The notes: generated by a model not told the origin, from the letters alone. Shown: positions 1-8,978, numbered from the stretch's first letter. The stretch is DNA of 64,000 nucleotides from CAWUKT01 sp964352215 (GCA_964352215.1 CAYGRE010000020.1:13570-77569); one strand, 5' to 3'. Numbers and translations: made by a program.

Positions 1-1338
1 TCCTTCTTCGGCCGGGTCAATTACCTGTTGAGCGACAAGTATACCTTCAAGGCCTCCATTCGGGTAGACGGGTCTTCCAAGTTTGGTCGCAACAACCGTT
101 ACGGTGTATTCCCTGCCGTAGGTGCCGGATATATCATCTCTGAAGAACCTTTCTGGAAGGAAAAAATGGCTTCGAAAATCAACTTCTTCAAGTTGAAGGC
201 AAGCTACGGTGTTACCGGTAACGCTGACATCGGTTCCAACAGTCGCTTTGGAACCTTCTCGTCCCTCGACAACAATATTTTCTACAACAACGATACCATC
301 CTCTTCCCAACCCAGTTGGAAAACCTGGACTTGTCCTGGGAAACCACCCGCACCTACGATGTCGGCTTTGAAATGGGGGTTTTGGATGACCGTATCCACG
401 GTGAATTCTCCTACTACTACAAGGACACCCGTGATGTGCTTATGAATGTAGCTACACCTCCCGATGCCGGCTTCCTGAATTACTCTGCCAATGTCGGTCA
501 GATAGAGAACCAAGGTGTTGAATTGGGCATTACTTCCTACAACCTGGTAGGCAAATTCAAGTGGCGCACTGTTCTGAACATTGCCCGTAACCGGAACAAA
601 GTGTTGGATGTCGGCACTGCACCTCCTGACGCTTTGGCTGGTTCAGGTGATACCAGGGTCGTGGTCGGTGAACCGATCGGGGTCAACTACCTCGTACGCT
701 TCTCCCATGTCGATGCTGAAAATGGCCGTCCTGTCTACCTGGATGCCGATGGCAATGAGACTTTCGACTGGAGTACCGATCACCGGGTGGTGGTCGGCAA
801 CGTACAGCCCGATTTTCAAGGTGGTTTTAGAAACGTATTCGAATTCAAGAACTTCGATCTGAATGTTTTCTGGACCTTCAGTGTAGGTGGCAAAATCTAC
901 GACGATGCTGCCAAGCGTTACAATGGTGTGATTGTGGACTGGAACATTCGCCGTGACATGATCGACCGTTGGACCGGGCCCGGAGACACCGATGCCCAGT
1001 ACCCACGGGTTACCCTTGATCCTGCAACTTACGGACTGGACAATTACTGGAACTACAATACCACCCAGTGGCTCTACAATGCGAGCTATGCCCGTCTGAA
1101 AGTTGTCAGCCTGGGTTACAATATTCCGATCAATGTTGAGAAGAATAGCCTCATCAACCGTGCCAGGGTGTACGTCACAGGTACCAACCTGCTTACGTTT
1201 ACACCTTATCCGGGTTCAGACCCAGAGATCGTGCGTGACCACAATGGTCCTCAGGGGCGAAACATCTCCCCGAACGTGACCTACCTGACTCCTCCGCAGG
1301 AGCGCGTATTTACAGTTGGTGTTGACCTTAACTTCTAA
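1..1338 (+). CDS. SusC/RagA-type TonB-linked outer membrane receptor (3' part)
   Basis: The frame is open from base 1, so this is the last ~445 residues of a longer gene that begins outside the window. SusC proteins form the TonB-powered outer-membrane barrel through which a SusD-capped complex imports oligosaccharides or peptides. The visible part is all barrel: alternating aromatic/polar strands, the family phrase 'RVDGSSKFG..NRYG.FPA' near the start, 'NVGQIENQGVELGI' in the middle, and a C-terminal strand 'RVFTVGVDLNF' ending in Phe, as expected for BAM-inserted barrels. SusD follows after 12 bp, so the pair is one operon. The N-terminal plug and carboxypeptidase-like domain are not in view, and the substrate cannot be read from this part. 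Confidence 0.95.
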   Translation, partial: SFFGRVNYLLSDKYTFKASIRVDGSSKFGRNNRYGVFPAVGAGYIISEEPFWKEKMASKINFFKLKASYGVTGNADIGSNSRFGTFSSLDNNIFYNNDTILFPTQLENLDLSWETTRTYDVGFEMGVLDDRIHGEFSYYYKDTRDVLMNVATPPDAGFLNYSANVGQIENQGVELGITSYNLVGKFKWRTVLNIARNRNKVLDVGTAPPDALAGSGDTRVVVGEPIGVNYLVRFSHVDAENGRPVYLDADGNETFDWSTDHRVVVGNVQPDFQGGFRNVFEFKNFDLNVFWTFSVGGKIYDDAAKRYNGVIVDWNIRRDMIDRWTGPGDTDAQYPRVTLDPATYGLDNYWNYNTTQWLYNASYARLKVVSLGYNIPINVEKNSLINRARVYVTGTNLLTFTPYPGSDPEIVRDHNGPQGRNISPNVTYLTPPQERVFTVGVDLNF

Positions 1339-1350
1339 GCAGAAAACATC

Positions 1351-2739
1351 ATGAAAAAATCACTTATATATATACTCTTCGCAGGTTTCTTTGCCATCTC
1401 GGTGAACTCCTGTACGAAGTTTCTGGACGTGGAACCAGAAGGGGTGATCCTGGAAGAGGATGCCCTGCAAACACCAAGAGACCTCCAATTGCTCCTGAAC
1501 TCCTGTTACGATGTTTTGAGTTCTGCGAACTTCATGGGGGGGCGCTATCAGAACCTGGCCGAACTCCTCGGAGATTCTTATGATGGCCGGTTCCTGACCG
1601 GTGACCTCCTCGCTGTTTTCAGCCGCAATACGACCATCTTCAACAGTGAAGCCCGGTCAACTTACCTCGAGGCATATCTCCTGAATTACCGGGTCAATGT
1701 ACTTCTGGAAAGTGTTGACCTGATCGCTGGATTGGATGCAGGTGAAAAGGACCGGATCGTGGCGGAAGCACGTTTCTTACGCAGTGTCGCTATGTTCGAA
1801 TTGATCCGGCTTTACGCACAACCTTTCGGTTATACGGCTGACAATTCACATACGGGTATCGTGATTCGTACCCAAACCGGGATTGAACCACAACCCCGCA
1901 ATACCGTAGCAGAAGGATATGATTTGATCCTGAGTGGAATGCAGGCAGCTGAAAATGTGCTTCCGACTTCGAATGGTGGATATGCGACTTCATGGGCCGT
2001 AAAAGGGTATCTCGCGAAGGTTTACTTCCAGATGAATGATTTCCAGAATGCCTTTGATTATGCAGATGAGGTGATCAGCAATGGTGGGTTCACCATGGAC
2101 CCCAATATCATGGGCCGCTTTGATGCTGTTCCTACCTCAGAAGCGATCTTCAATCTGGTCAGCACCGGAACATTTGACAATTCTGCCTCCTACTACCAGT
2201 CGACCTGGCGCTCTGATGGAAACCTCCCCACCGGACGTTTTAACAGCAGCTTATATGGATTGGCGACTGATTCAACCGAAGGGACTGACCTCCGGGGAGA
2301 GAATTGGTACAGTGTAACCGCCCTGCCAACCGGTGAGGAACTCTACCTGTCTACGCGCTTCAACGCCGGGAACTTCCTCAATGTACCGATTGTACATCTG
2401 ACGGAGCTGATGTTGATCAGAGCTGAGGCTGCTGCCGAATTGGGCAACAGCGCAGTTGCCGAGGCTGACCTGAATGCCATCCGCGCCCGCGCGGGATTGA
2501 ATCCGATCGTTGGTCTCCCCCAGGTATCACTGATTCAGGCCATCCGTGCTGAGCGCCGCCTGGAACTGGTCTGTGAAGGAGCCCGTTTCCACGACCTCCG
2601 TCGCCAAGGTGCACTTGGTGAGAATGTAACCATCAGCGGTGCTCCATGGGACTGTCCCGGAATGATCATTCAACTGCCTGACCAAGCGGTAGCAGGCACC
2701 CCTGGTATCGAATTGAACCCCGAGGGGGGATGTAATTAA
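1351..2739 (+). CDS. SusD/RagB-family nutrient-binding outer membrane lipoprotein
   Basis: A 462-residue surface lipoprotein that closes over the SusC barrel and binds the incoming nutrient. The signal peptide ends in the lipobox 'VNSC', with Cys21 as the lipidation site, followed by 'TKFLDVEPEG', the usual SusD opening. Helical TPR-like segments follow, such as 'AEARFLRSVAMFELIRLYAQPFG'-type sequence around residues 138-160 and 'LTELMLIRAEAAAELGN' near 350. The C-terminal 'AIRAERRLELVCEGARFHDLRRQG' region (about 395-425) is the RagB/SusD signature. Length is normal to slightly short for the family. It is cotranscribed with the SusC gene upstream and two small exported genes downstream. No glycoside hydrolase or peptidase is in this side of the locus, so the ligand is unknown. 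Confidence 0.95.
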   Translation: MKKSLIYILFAGFFAISVNSCTKFLDVEPEGVILEEDALQTPRDLQLLLNSCYDVLSSANFMGGRYQNLAELLGDSYDGRFLTGDLLAVFSRNTTIFNSEARSTYLEAYLLNYRVNVLLESVDLIAGLDAGEKDRIVAEARFLRSVAMFELIRLYAQPFGYTADNSHTGIVIRTQTGIEPQPRNTVAEGYDLILSGMQAAENVLPTSNGGYATSWAVKGYLAKVYFQMNDFQNAFDYADEVISNGGFTMDPNIMGRFDAVPTSEAIFNLVSTGTFDNSASYYQSTWRSDGNLPTGRFNSSLYGLATDSTEGTDLRGENWYSVTALPTGEELYLSTRFNAGNFLNVPIVHLTELMLIRAEAAAELGNSAVAEADLNAIRARAGLNPIVGLPQVSLIQAIRAERRLELVCEGARFHDLRRQGALGENVTISGAPWDCPGMIIQLPDQAVAGTPGIELNPEGGCN

Positions 2740-2762
2740 GGAAAAACCGATAAATTAGAAAC

Positions 2763-3236
2763 ATGAAACGTAGCTATATATTTCTGGCTCTTTTACTCGG
2801 TATGCTGACCAGCATGACGGGTTGCAAAGAAGAGTACGTACTTGACCCTGCTCCCAGCAAGTTGGAAGGTATCAATGGAACCTTCACCCTGACCGAGGTT
2901 ATGCAAATTGACCCCAATACCTTTGGCGATCTCACCAGCCTGGATGTCACCAGTGTATTCGTGGGTACTACCCCGGCTAAGATCACCTTCAACTCTGACG
3001 CAGGTACCTTTACCTACGATACAGGAACCTCCATTGATTTTATCGGTGCATCTGGAACCTGGGCCTTTGACAACGATGAATACCCCACCAAAATCTCAAT
3101 GGATGCCAGCGGTGTAACTTATGACCTGGCCTTGGTCAACACTATACGTCCCGCTGACAACCTGGCCTTCCAACTGGACCGCAGTTGTGGCGGTGCGGTG
3201 ACCAGCAGTTATCAATATACTTTTGCACGCAATTAA
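2763..3236 (+). CDS. small exported lipoprotein of the SusCD operon
   Basis: A 157-residue lipoprotein. The signal peptide has the lipobox 'SMTGC' (Cys21), and the mature part is a beta-rich domain. It begins 23 bp after susD and ends 13 bp before the next gene, so it belongs to the same operon. The mature chain ('GTFTLTEVMQ', 'ASGTWAFDNDEYPTKISMD', 'QYTFARN') resembles the small lipocalin-like DUF5004 lipoproteins often found beside SusCD pairs. That assignment is from memory of the family pattern, not an alignment. It probably sits on the outer membrane as an accessory binding or capping protein of the SusCD complex. The exact role is unknown. Confidence 0.8.
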   Translation: MKRSYIFLALLLGMLTSMTGCKEEYVLDPAPSKLEGINGTFTLTEVMQIDPNTFGDLTSLDVTSVFVGTTPAKITFNSDAGTFTYDTGTSIDFIGASGTWAFDNDEYPTKISMDASGVTYDLALVNTIRPADNLAFQLDRSCGGAVTSSYQYTFARN

Positions 3237-3249
3237 GGAGGACTGGAAG

Positions 3250-4098
3250 ATGAAAAAGCATATTCTACTGGCATTTGCCCTTATTCTGGCCTCCGCCACC
3301 GGCCTTTCAGCCCAGAAAGTCTGGACTGAACCTGAAACGGACATCAATCCTTCAGACACCCTGAAGATCTACATTGATCTCACCCAAATGGATTGTGATA
3401 TTCTGGTCGGAACCACCGATCCACTTTATATCTGGTCCTGGATGCCTGCCGATCCCGTGAATGGAAACGGCAGTTGGAATTCCTCCAACACGGACAATCA
3501 GTGGGAAGACCTCGGCAACGATGTCTACCGGTTTACTATGATCCCAACTGAATTCTATGGAGTGGATGCACAGACGGTTTACGACGAAGACATCTTCTTC
3601 CTTGCCAAAAAGCTGGATGGCGGTTCAGGAGGAGATTGTTCCTCTGCAACCGGTACCGAAGACAAGACCGAAGACCTCACGATAGCGGTTGACCCACCCG
3701 CCGGAGGCGAAGTGAAAGTCTATCCCTTCCCGAGTTTCGCGGATGGAGATTCGATGGCACTGACCCAGAAAGATGTCTTCACGGTCCTTTATGACAACTC
3801 TTTAGAAGACAAAACCTCTATGGTCAATCCCGGTGACCTCTATGTATATGCCACCGCATTTGACCTGAATGGCAATACCTACCGACCCGCTACCATTGCC
3901 CAGGTCGGCTCAACACCTTCATTGAAGATGACCCAGGAAGGTTCCCTGTACTGGTGGATGATCCAGCCCGAAAGGCTGTTCAACATTCCGAATGGAGAGG
4001 TTCTGGACCGGGTAGAATTGCAGATCGTGAAACCGGTGATCGTCAACTCCGACGATACTGTGGATGGAACATTTAATTTCTTTTTCCGCTGTAACTAA
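3250..4098 (+). CDS. secreted protein, last gene of the SusCD operon
   Basis: Encodes 282 residues from the ATG at 3250. A longer start at 3223 is in frame but would overlap the previous gene and precede the signal peptide. The chosen start is preceded by an unusual good GGAGG-type ribosome site at 3237-3242. The signal peptide 'MKKHILLAFALILASATGLSAQ' ends in an Ala-x-Ala-like site with no lipobox. The mature part is acidic and aromatic-rich ('IWSWMPADP', 'SLYWWMIQPERLF'), like SusE/SusF-position binding proteins, but I do not recognise a named domain. It is followed by a strong terminator that closes the operon. A surface binding role for the SusCD substrate is inference. Confidence 0.8.
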   Translation: MKKHILLAFALILASATGLSAQKVWTEPETDINPSDTLKIYIDLTQMDCDILVGTTDPLYIWSWMPADPVNGNGSWNSSNTDNQWEDLGNDVYRFTMIPTEFYGVDAQTVYDEDIFFLAKKLDGGSGGDCSSATGTEDKTEDLTIAVDPPAGGEVKVYPFPSFADGDSMALTQKDVFTVLYDNSLEDKTSMVNPGDLYVYATAFDLNGNTYRPATIAQVGSTPSLKMTQEGSLYWWMIQPERLFNIPNGEVLDRVELQIVKPVIVNSDDTVDGTFNFFFRCN

Positions 4099-4121
4099 GG
4101 GGGTGAAATTCAGATTCAACT

Positions 4122-4160
4122 AAAAGCAATGGCCATCCGGAAGGATGGCCATTGCTTTTT
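4122..4160 (+). terminator. terminator of the SusCD operon
   Basis: Perfect 17-bp inverted repeat (4122-4138 with 4143-4159) around a GGAA tetraloop, ending in a T-run. It lies 24 bp after the last gene of the operon and also faces the convergent gene at 4183, so it can work in both directions. Confidence 0.92.
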
Positions 4161-4182
4161 ATATACTGCTTGTGAAGTGTGC

Positions 4183-4776
4183 TTATTTCAATCCACCTGC
4201 CATCAGTTTGAGAACCCCTTCCAGTAAACGGCTGTCTTTGCTGGTCTCATAGGAGATGCTCATAGAATCTTTCTTGTCCTTGGCGGAAGAGATGAAGTAA
4301 GCGCCTTGCTGGGGTGGACTAACAACGACGTCTTCCCAGGGAATGAGAACAGGCTCCTTTTTGACCAGGCCTTTTCGGATCTCGATGCCTTTGATAGAAA
4401 GGATACATTTACCGAGGGTAACACTTTCACCATTACTGATCTTAGCTGCGATCTCTTTGGCACGTGGAGCGATGACCTTTTCTTTGAACCCCTGGTCGAT
4501 GGTATGGTATATTTCTTCGAACATCTGCTTTTTTGCCTTTTTCGCAGTGACCAGAGCAACCATGCTGATGATTGTTTTTTTCCCGTTTGCGTCACGGTAA
4601 TTGTAGATGTAGTTGGGAGCACCATTGATAACATTTATCAAATAGGAAAATTCGGTGATGTCTTCCCATTTGACCAGATTGCCTTTACTGGAGATACCGG
4701 CATCGCTGACCTCAATAGTGGACTTGACAGGCCAGAGGGGATTGCGGACAAATTTATAAGTCTTGGTTTCAAGCAT
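4183..4776 (-). CDS. hypothetical protein with two tandem PH-like modules
   Basis: A 197-residue cytosolic protein with no signal peptide or membrane segment. Two halves look alike: residues about 10-70 contain 'STIEVSDAGISSKGNLVKWEDI', and residues about 120-175 contain 'LSIKGIEIRKGLVKKEP' followed by 'IPWEDVVV'. Each half pairs a 'GI..KG.LVK' strand-turn with a 'WED(I/V)' motif, the pattern of bacterial PH-like (YcxB-like) domains where a tryptophan-acidic pair follows the second strand. The middle (about 80-110) is a Lys-rich helix. The gene stands alone between a convergent SusCD operon and a divergent MFS gene. The duplication is seen directly; the PH-like fold is inference. The ligand or partner is unknown. 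Confidence 0.75.
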   Translation of the reverse strand: MLETKTYKFVRNPLWPVKSTIEVSDAGISSKGNLVKWEDITEFSYLINVINGAPNYIYNYRDANGKKTIISMVALVTAKKAKKQMFEEIYHTIDQGFKEKVIAPRAKEIAAKISNGESVTLGKCILSIKGIEIRKGLVKKEPVLIPWEDVVVSPPQQGAYFISSAKDKKDSMSISYETSKDSRLLEGVLKLMAGGLK

Positions 4777-4909
4777 TGGAGATTACACTTAAGAGGTTTG
4801 AAAACAACAGGATTAGGTTCCTGCCGGATAAAGGTAAGGTAAATCACAGTGAGAGACAATTTGAACAAACAAAGGGAAGTGCTGTTTATTCCTCATAGCG
4901 TCGGGTTAT

Positions 4910-6154
4910 ATGGCAAGAGTTAAGACTTCTACGAATCCTCCACAGTACATCAATCGCACCGGAATAATTTTGATTCTGGCGTCTTTGATTGCCATGGGGC
5001 CCTTGACCATTGACATGTACCTCCCGGCCTTTCCGGACATCGAACATGATCTGGGAACCACGAATTCCAAAGTGGTGCTGACCATGACGAGCTATTTCTT
5101 TGGCATCGCGCTTGGTCAGTTGTTTTATGGCCCTTTGATGGACCGATTTGGACGCAAGGGGCCTTTGATGGTGGGCTTAAGTCTTTACTTAGTCGCATCC
5201 ATCGTGAGCTGTTTGTCACCGGACATCAATTCTCTGATTGGAGCCCGCTTGTTACAGGCGCTGGGTGGTTGTGCCGGTATGGTCGCCTCCCGGGCCATGG
5301 TCCGGGATTTATTTCCGGTCAAGGAAACGGCCAAGGTTTTTTCGACTTTGATTCTGATCATGGGGATCGCGCCTATGGTGGCTCCAACCCTGGGAGGAGT
5401 GGTGGTTGAAGCCCTGGGTTGGCGGGCTGTCTTTGTAATATTGGGCGGTTTCAGTTTACTTATTCTCCTGATCATATTTTTTCTTACCCCGGAGAGCAAG
5501 GGACCAGACAAAGAATTTTCTCTGATGCCGGGGTCAGTCCTTAAAAAGTACCTGGAGGTTGGACGCAACCCGATCTTCCTGGTCTATGGATTGGCAGGGG
5601 CTTTTGGAATGGCAGCCATGTTTGCCTACATATCAGGTTCTCCTTATGTGATCATGGAATACCTCGGATTCTCCGAGACCGAATTTGGTTGGATTTTTGG
5701 TGCGAATGCGATGTCCTTTATCCTCGGTAGCCAGGTGAACCGGATTGTACTCCGCAATGTCTCGACGGAGCGGGTTACGCTTTTTTCAGGGGTTTCCTCT
5801 TTCCTGGCCGGACTCATGTTGGTCATCGGCCTGGCCTCCGGGCTTATGCCCAGGATAGGTATCCTTTTCTTGCTGTCCTTCCTCTTATTTGGCCTTGGAT
5901 TTTTCGCCCCCAATACGATGGCCCTCGCCCTGGCTCCCTTCAAACGTCTGGCTGGAAGTGCCGCGGCTCTGGTAGGTACGATCCGAATGTTGACCGGGGC
6001 TATCGCTACTGCATTGGTAAGTGAGCTGCACAATGACTCTCCTTTGCCCATGGCCATCGTCATCGGCGGTTTTTCCACCCTTAGTCTTATCTGCCTGCTC
6101 TATGTCTTCTGGAGGAAACAGCCCAGTATGCTGGTAGCGGGTGCAGAACAGTAG
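4910..6154 (+). CDS. MFS multidrug exporter, Bcr/CflA family
   Basis: A 414-residue inner-membrane transporter with about 12 hydrophobic segments. The first helix carries 'IAMGPLTIDMYLPAFP' with an acidic residue typical of Bcr/CflA proton-driven drug exporters (H+/drug antiport of chloramphenicol- or bicyclomycin-like compounds). MFS motif A, 'GPLMDRFGRKGPL', lies between helices 2 and 3. The helix-4 arginine region 'RLLQALGGCAGMVASRAMVRDLF' is the Bcr hallmark. Length is normal. It is a single-gene unit in a divergent position to the PH-like gene, and no regulator is adjacent. Substrate cannot be told from sequence. Confidence 0.93.
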   Translation: MARVKTSTNPPQYINRTGIILILASLIAMGPLTIDMYLPAFPDIEHDLGTTNSKVVLTMTSYFFGIALGQLFYGPLMDRFGRKGPLMVGLSLYLVASIVSCLSPDINSLIGARLLQALGGCAGMVASRAMVRDLFPVKETAKVFSTLILIMGIAPMVAPTLGGVVVEALGWRAVFVILGGFSLLILLIIFFLTPESKGPDKEFSLMPGSVLKKYLEVGRNPIFLVYGLAGAFGMAAMFAYISGSPYVIMEYLGFSETEFGWIFGANAMSFILGSQVNRIVLRNVSTERVTLFSGVSSFLAGLMLVIGLASGLMPRIGILFLLSFLLFGLGFFAPNTMALALAPFKRLAGSAAALVGTIRMLTGAIATALVSELHNDSPLPMAIVIGGFSTLSLICLLYVFWRKQPSMLVAGAEQ

Positions 6155-6271
6155 CCATAAACTTCTTCTATTCCCATATTCAGTTTTTCAATGCTCCGAA
6201 AGGAACAATATTCCCGACCGACTGTTATATTTATATACAATTAAATACACATTAACTCATCAATAAATAAT

Positions 6272-6871
6272 ATGGCATTTAAATTACCCGACCTCCCCTA
6301 CGCATACGACGCCCTTGAGCCCCATATCGATGCCCGTACCATGGAAATTCACCATGGTAAGCACCACGCAGGATATACGAGCAAGCTCAATGCAGCGATT
6401 GAAGGCACTGAGTTGGAAGGAAAAACAATTGAACAGATTCTGGCAGGTGCCAAGGATGGTTCCGCCGGTGTGCGTAACAATGGGGGAGGCTTCTACAACC
6501 ACTCTCTTTTCTGGAAAGTCATGAGCCCCAACGGTGGTGGAGAGCCCCACGGTCCAGTTGGCGAAGCTATCAATGAAGCCTTCGGAAGTTACGATGACTT
6601 CAAAGAAGCTTTCTCTGGTGCTGCTGCTACCCGCTTCGGTTCAGGTTGGGCCTGGCTTGTGAAAAATTCTGATGGTACCGTAACCGTGACCTCATCTCCT
6701 AACCAGGACAATCCCCTGATGGACAGAGGCGCAGGCACCCCCATTCTCGGACTGGACGTTTGGGAGCACGCTTATTACCTGAACTACCAGAACCGCCGTC
6801 CTGATTACATCGCGGCTTTCTTCAATGTAATCAATTGGGATCAGGTCAACGAAAACTACAAGAATGCTTAA
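6272..6871 (+). CDS. sodA: superoxide dismutase, Mn/Fe family (Mn-type signature)
   Basis: A 199-residue cytosolic enzyme that converts superoxide to H2O2 and oxygen. The four metal ligands are visible: His27 in 'MEIHHGKHH', His77 in 'GGGFYNHSLFW', and Asp162 and His166 in 'LDVWEHAYY'. The outer-sphere glutamine is in the later position ('NQDNPLM', Gln145) and 'GGG' replaces the Fe-type 'AAQ' segment, which favours manganese, though cambialistic use is possible. No export signal is present. The upstream 117 bp is AT-rich, and no textbook promoter was found there. The gene is monocistronic with a terminator right after it. Confidence 0.97.
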   Translation: MAFKLPDLPYAYDALEPHIDARTMEIHHGKHHAGYTSKLNAAIEGTELEGKTIEQILAGAKDGSAGVRNNGGGFYNHSLFWKVMSPNGGGEPHGPVGEAINEAFGSYDDFKEAFSGAAATRFGSGWAWLVKNSDGTVTVTSSPNQDNPLMDRGAGTPILGLDVWEHAYYLNYQNRRPDYIAAFFNVINWDQVNENYKNA

Positions 6872-6892
6872 ATAGGCATTTGTATATAGCAT

Positions 6893-6933
6893 AAAAAAGA
6901 GGCTGTCTCTCCATAGGAGTCAGCCTCTTTTTT
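6893..6933 (+). terminator. terminator after superoxide dismutase
   Basis: A 13-bp stem (6893-6905 with 6921-6933) with A-tract and T-tract arms and a 15-nt loop, 22 bp after the stop codon. The arm composition lets it also serve the convergent gene ending at 7016. Confidence 0.88.
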
Positions 6934-7015
6934 GGTGTGCCCCCTTATTTAAAAGACTCAATTGCCCTGGCATTTGCCAATGACCATGCCATTCACCTAA
7001 ACCTTGCCCATTCAA

Positions 7016-8770
7016 TCAATCCTCTTTGATAAAGTCAAACACCTCTTTATTCGAATACACATTCCAGGCCTGTAATTCATACAGGAGGTTGGTCATTTCA
7101 GGAGTGTACTTCACCAGGAAGGGAAAATCTTCAAACATCAATGCGTACTGAGGGAAATTGGGGAATAGGCCATCCTTCCCGGCATTGATTTCAGCTTGGA
7201 GCGTTGAGTCCAATTGACTTTCCCAGTTGGCAACCGTCTCATTGTAGACCCATAGGATATCGTAGGTCTGATTGGCCGGAATGCCCCACCAATCATTTTC
7301 AATGGTGGTTAATTGGTGCCTGAACATCACGGTTTCTCCGGCCTTGAAGGCCGCATTCAAACCGTTGAATACGGTATCGAAATCGTCACGTTGGAAGACA
7401 TTGTTCTGGTACTGGTTTTTGTAAGTATAACCGTCGAACAGGGTATAAAGGCCCCAGTCGATGGTAGTATCCTGAGGTGGGTTACCGGGGCCTGGGACGA
7501 AAGTGGAGTCTATCGGGGAATTGGTATTGATAAAAACCACCAGTTTCCTGACATCCCGTTGCATCATGGTAATGAGCCCAAAGTTTTCGAGATTACCACC
7601 GTCGGCAAACCTGAAGTCCCGTGCTGCCACAACCTCGTCGGTCCTTACCGGCCAGTAGGGTTGCTGCGGGATGGGATTGCCAGAGAAGACGATGTCACTT
7701 GCCGCTACTTCTAAAAGGCTGGCAGCAATACTGGCGGAAAAGGCAGCACTACTGGTTCCCACCGCATCAACCAATTCAAATTTTTTCTCAGGTATTTTAG
7801 CGGTTGCACACGTGGCACCTTGAACGGCCGGATCGCAGGCTTCAGGTAAATCAGACGGGGCTTCACTGCCCATGGCAAAGGGATCTATGAACCCTCCTCC
7901 GATGTCAAATTTACGGTCTCCAAAGTCTGAGTCGTATTCGACATCCAAAGCCTGGGCACTGCCGACTCCCAGAGGAGAATAGTTGAACACCGCCATCGGT
8001 TCCGGATTTTTAATCACCACCTGACTGGAAGGCATCAGGATGGAAGAATTCATTACCAAGTAGGGGCGGGGGGCATCTCCGGCCTTGTTGTGGACCGTAA
8101 TGAAGTCATCGGGCTTAAGATTGGTCCCAGGGCGGTTGACGATCTCATTGACACTTGAGTCATTCAGGCTGAAATACTTATTGCCATTTTCATACAAGCC
8201 AAAGGGTTTCAGATAGGTCCAACCCACTGCATCGATCCAGACTTTGTCCGGGTTTTCTATTATGCCTTTTGAGTCATCATCCTCGGCGATAAGGACCAGC
8301 ATCCGACCCAGGAAATCTCTGGTAACAGCGTGCCCCATGAATTTTTTGGAGATGGTCTTGAGGCTGTCCAGGATAAGATCGCCAGGCGCATGGGCCTGCC
8401 CAAGAAGTTCGGCGTCGTTCTGGGGGCCATCGCCACCGGTTTGGTAGTAGGTGAAAATGGATGAAGCCCAGGAGCCACCGGAGACAGAGGAAATATAACC
8501 TACATGGGGCCAGATGCCGATGCTGTCCAGGCCCTTCATCTGGCCAATGGCGCAGGTCATGGCCCGGGTGCCTCCTCCCGAAAAGCAGATTCCAGTTTTT
8601 TGCAGGCCCAGTGCTTCCTCCGGAAAATTAAATCCGGTTGAATTCGTGGCCCCTGAATCTGTCTGGTAAACATGGATTTGTTCTTTGTGCTTGCAACTGG
8701 TAAGCAGCGCGCAGGAGGCGAGTAGGATCAAAGCCATCCCAGCACGAAGGATTTTCTTGTGAGTATTCAT
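7016..8770 (-). CDS. patatin/cPLA2-like phospholipase lipoprotein
   Basis: 584 residues from the ATG at 8770; an upstream ATG at 8791 would only add seven residues before the signal. The signal peptide ends in the lipobox 'LLTSC' (Cys26), so the enzyme is a periplasmic or surface lipoprotein. The catalytic layout is that of the cytosolic-PLA2/lysophospholipase-B branch of the patatin fold: oxyanion loop 'CFSGGGTRAM' (about 62-71), nucleophile Ser97 in 'SSVSGGSW', and catalytic Asp390 in 'FADGGNLENFGL'. It should hydrolyse ester bonds in phospholipids or lysophospholipids. About 290 residues separate the serine and aspartate, leaving room for a lid. It is monocistronic, with a 9-bp tandem repeat in its upstream region. 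This lipidated bacterial form of a mostly eukaryotic-type enzyme is uncommon. Confidence 0.85.
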   Translation of the reverse strand: MNTHKKILRAGMALILLASCALLTSCKHKEQIHVYQTDSGATNSTGFNFPEEALGLQKTGICFSGGGTRAMTCAIGQMKGLDSIGIWPHVGYISSVSGGSWASSIFTYYQTGGDGPQNDAELLGQAHAPGDLILDSLKTISKKFMGHAVTRDFLGRMLVLIAEDDDSKGIIENPDKVWIDAVGWTYLKPFGLYENGNKYFSLNDSSVNEIVNRPGTNLKPDDFITVHNKAGDAPRPYLVMNSSILMPSSQVVIKNPEPMAVFNYSPLGVGSAQALDVEYDSDFGDRKFDIGGGFIDPFAMGSEAPSDLPEACDPAVQGATCATAKIPEKKFELVDAVGTSSAAFSASIAASLLEVAASDIVFSGNPIPQQPYWPVRTDEVVAARDFRFADGGNLENFGLITMMQRDVRKLVVFINTNSPIDSTFVPGPGNPPQDTTIDWGLYTLFDGYTYKNQYQNNVFQRDDFDTVFNGLNAAFKAGETVMFRHQLTTIENDWWGIPANQTYDILWVYNETVANWESQLDSTLQAEINAGKDGLFPNFPQYALMFEDFPFLVKYTPEMTNLLYELQAWNVYSNKEVFDFIKED

Positions 8771-8880
8771 AATAACATTTGCTGATGTCACTCAAGGTGA
8801 CTGGTAAAAGCCCTAAAGAGAATTAATTTGAGGATAAATAATTGAAATTCAAAGTGCTCGGTAAATCCTTGCTTGACAAG

Positions 8881-8953
8881 CAGAGTGTGCAGAGTGTGCA
8901 GAGTGTGCAGGGTGTGCAGGGTGTGCAGGGTGTGCAGAGTGTGCAGGGGTGTG
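8881..8953. repeat. 9-bp minisatellite, about 8 copies
   Basis: Head-to-tail copies of a 9-bp unit read as cagRgtgtg (R = a or g), the last unit being 10 bp. Four of the first seven read cagagtgtg and three cagggtgtg. It lies in the 208-bp gap between the stop of the gene at 8979 and the start of the phospholipase gene, upstream of the latter's start codon. Copy number is likely to vary between strains by slippage. Confidence 0.95.
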
Positions 8954-8978
8954 CAGGGCTGTTTTCTGAAGGCGCCTT

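Noticed and set aside
8881..8953. CRISPR array at the 9-bp repeats
   Set aside because: Units are contiguous with no spacers and far too short.
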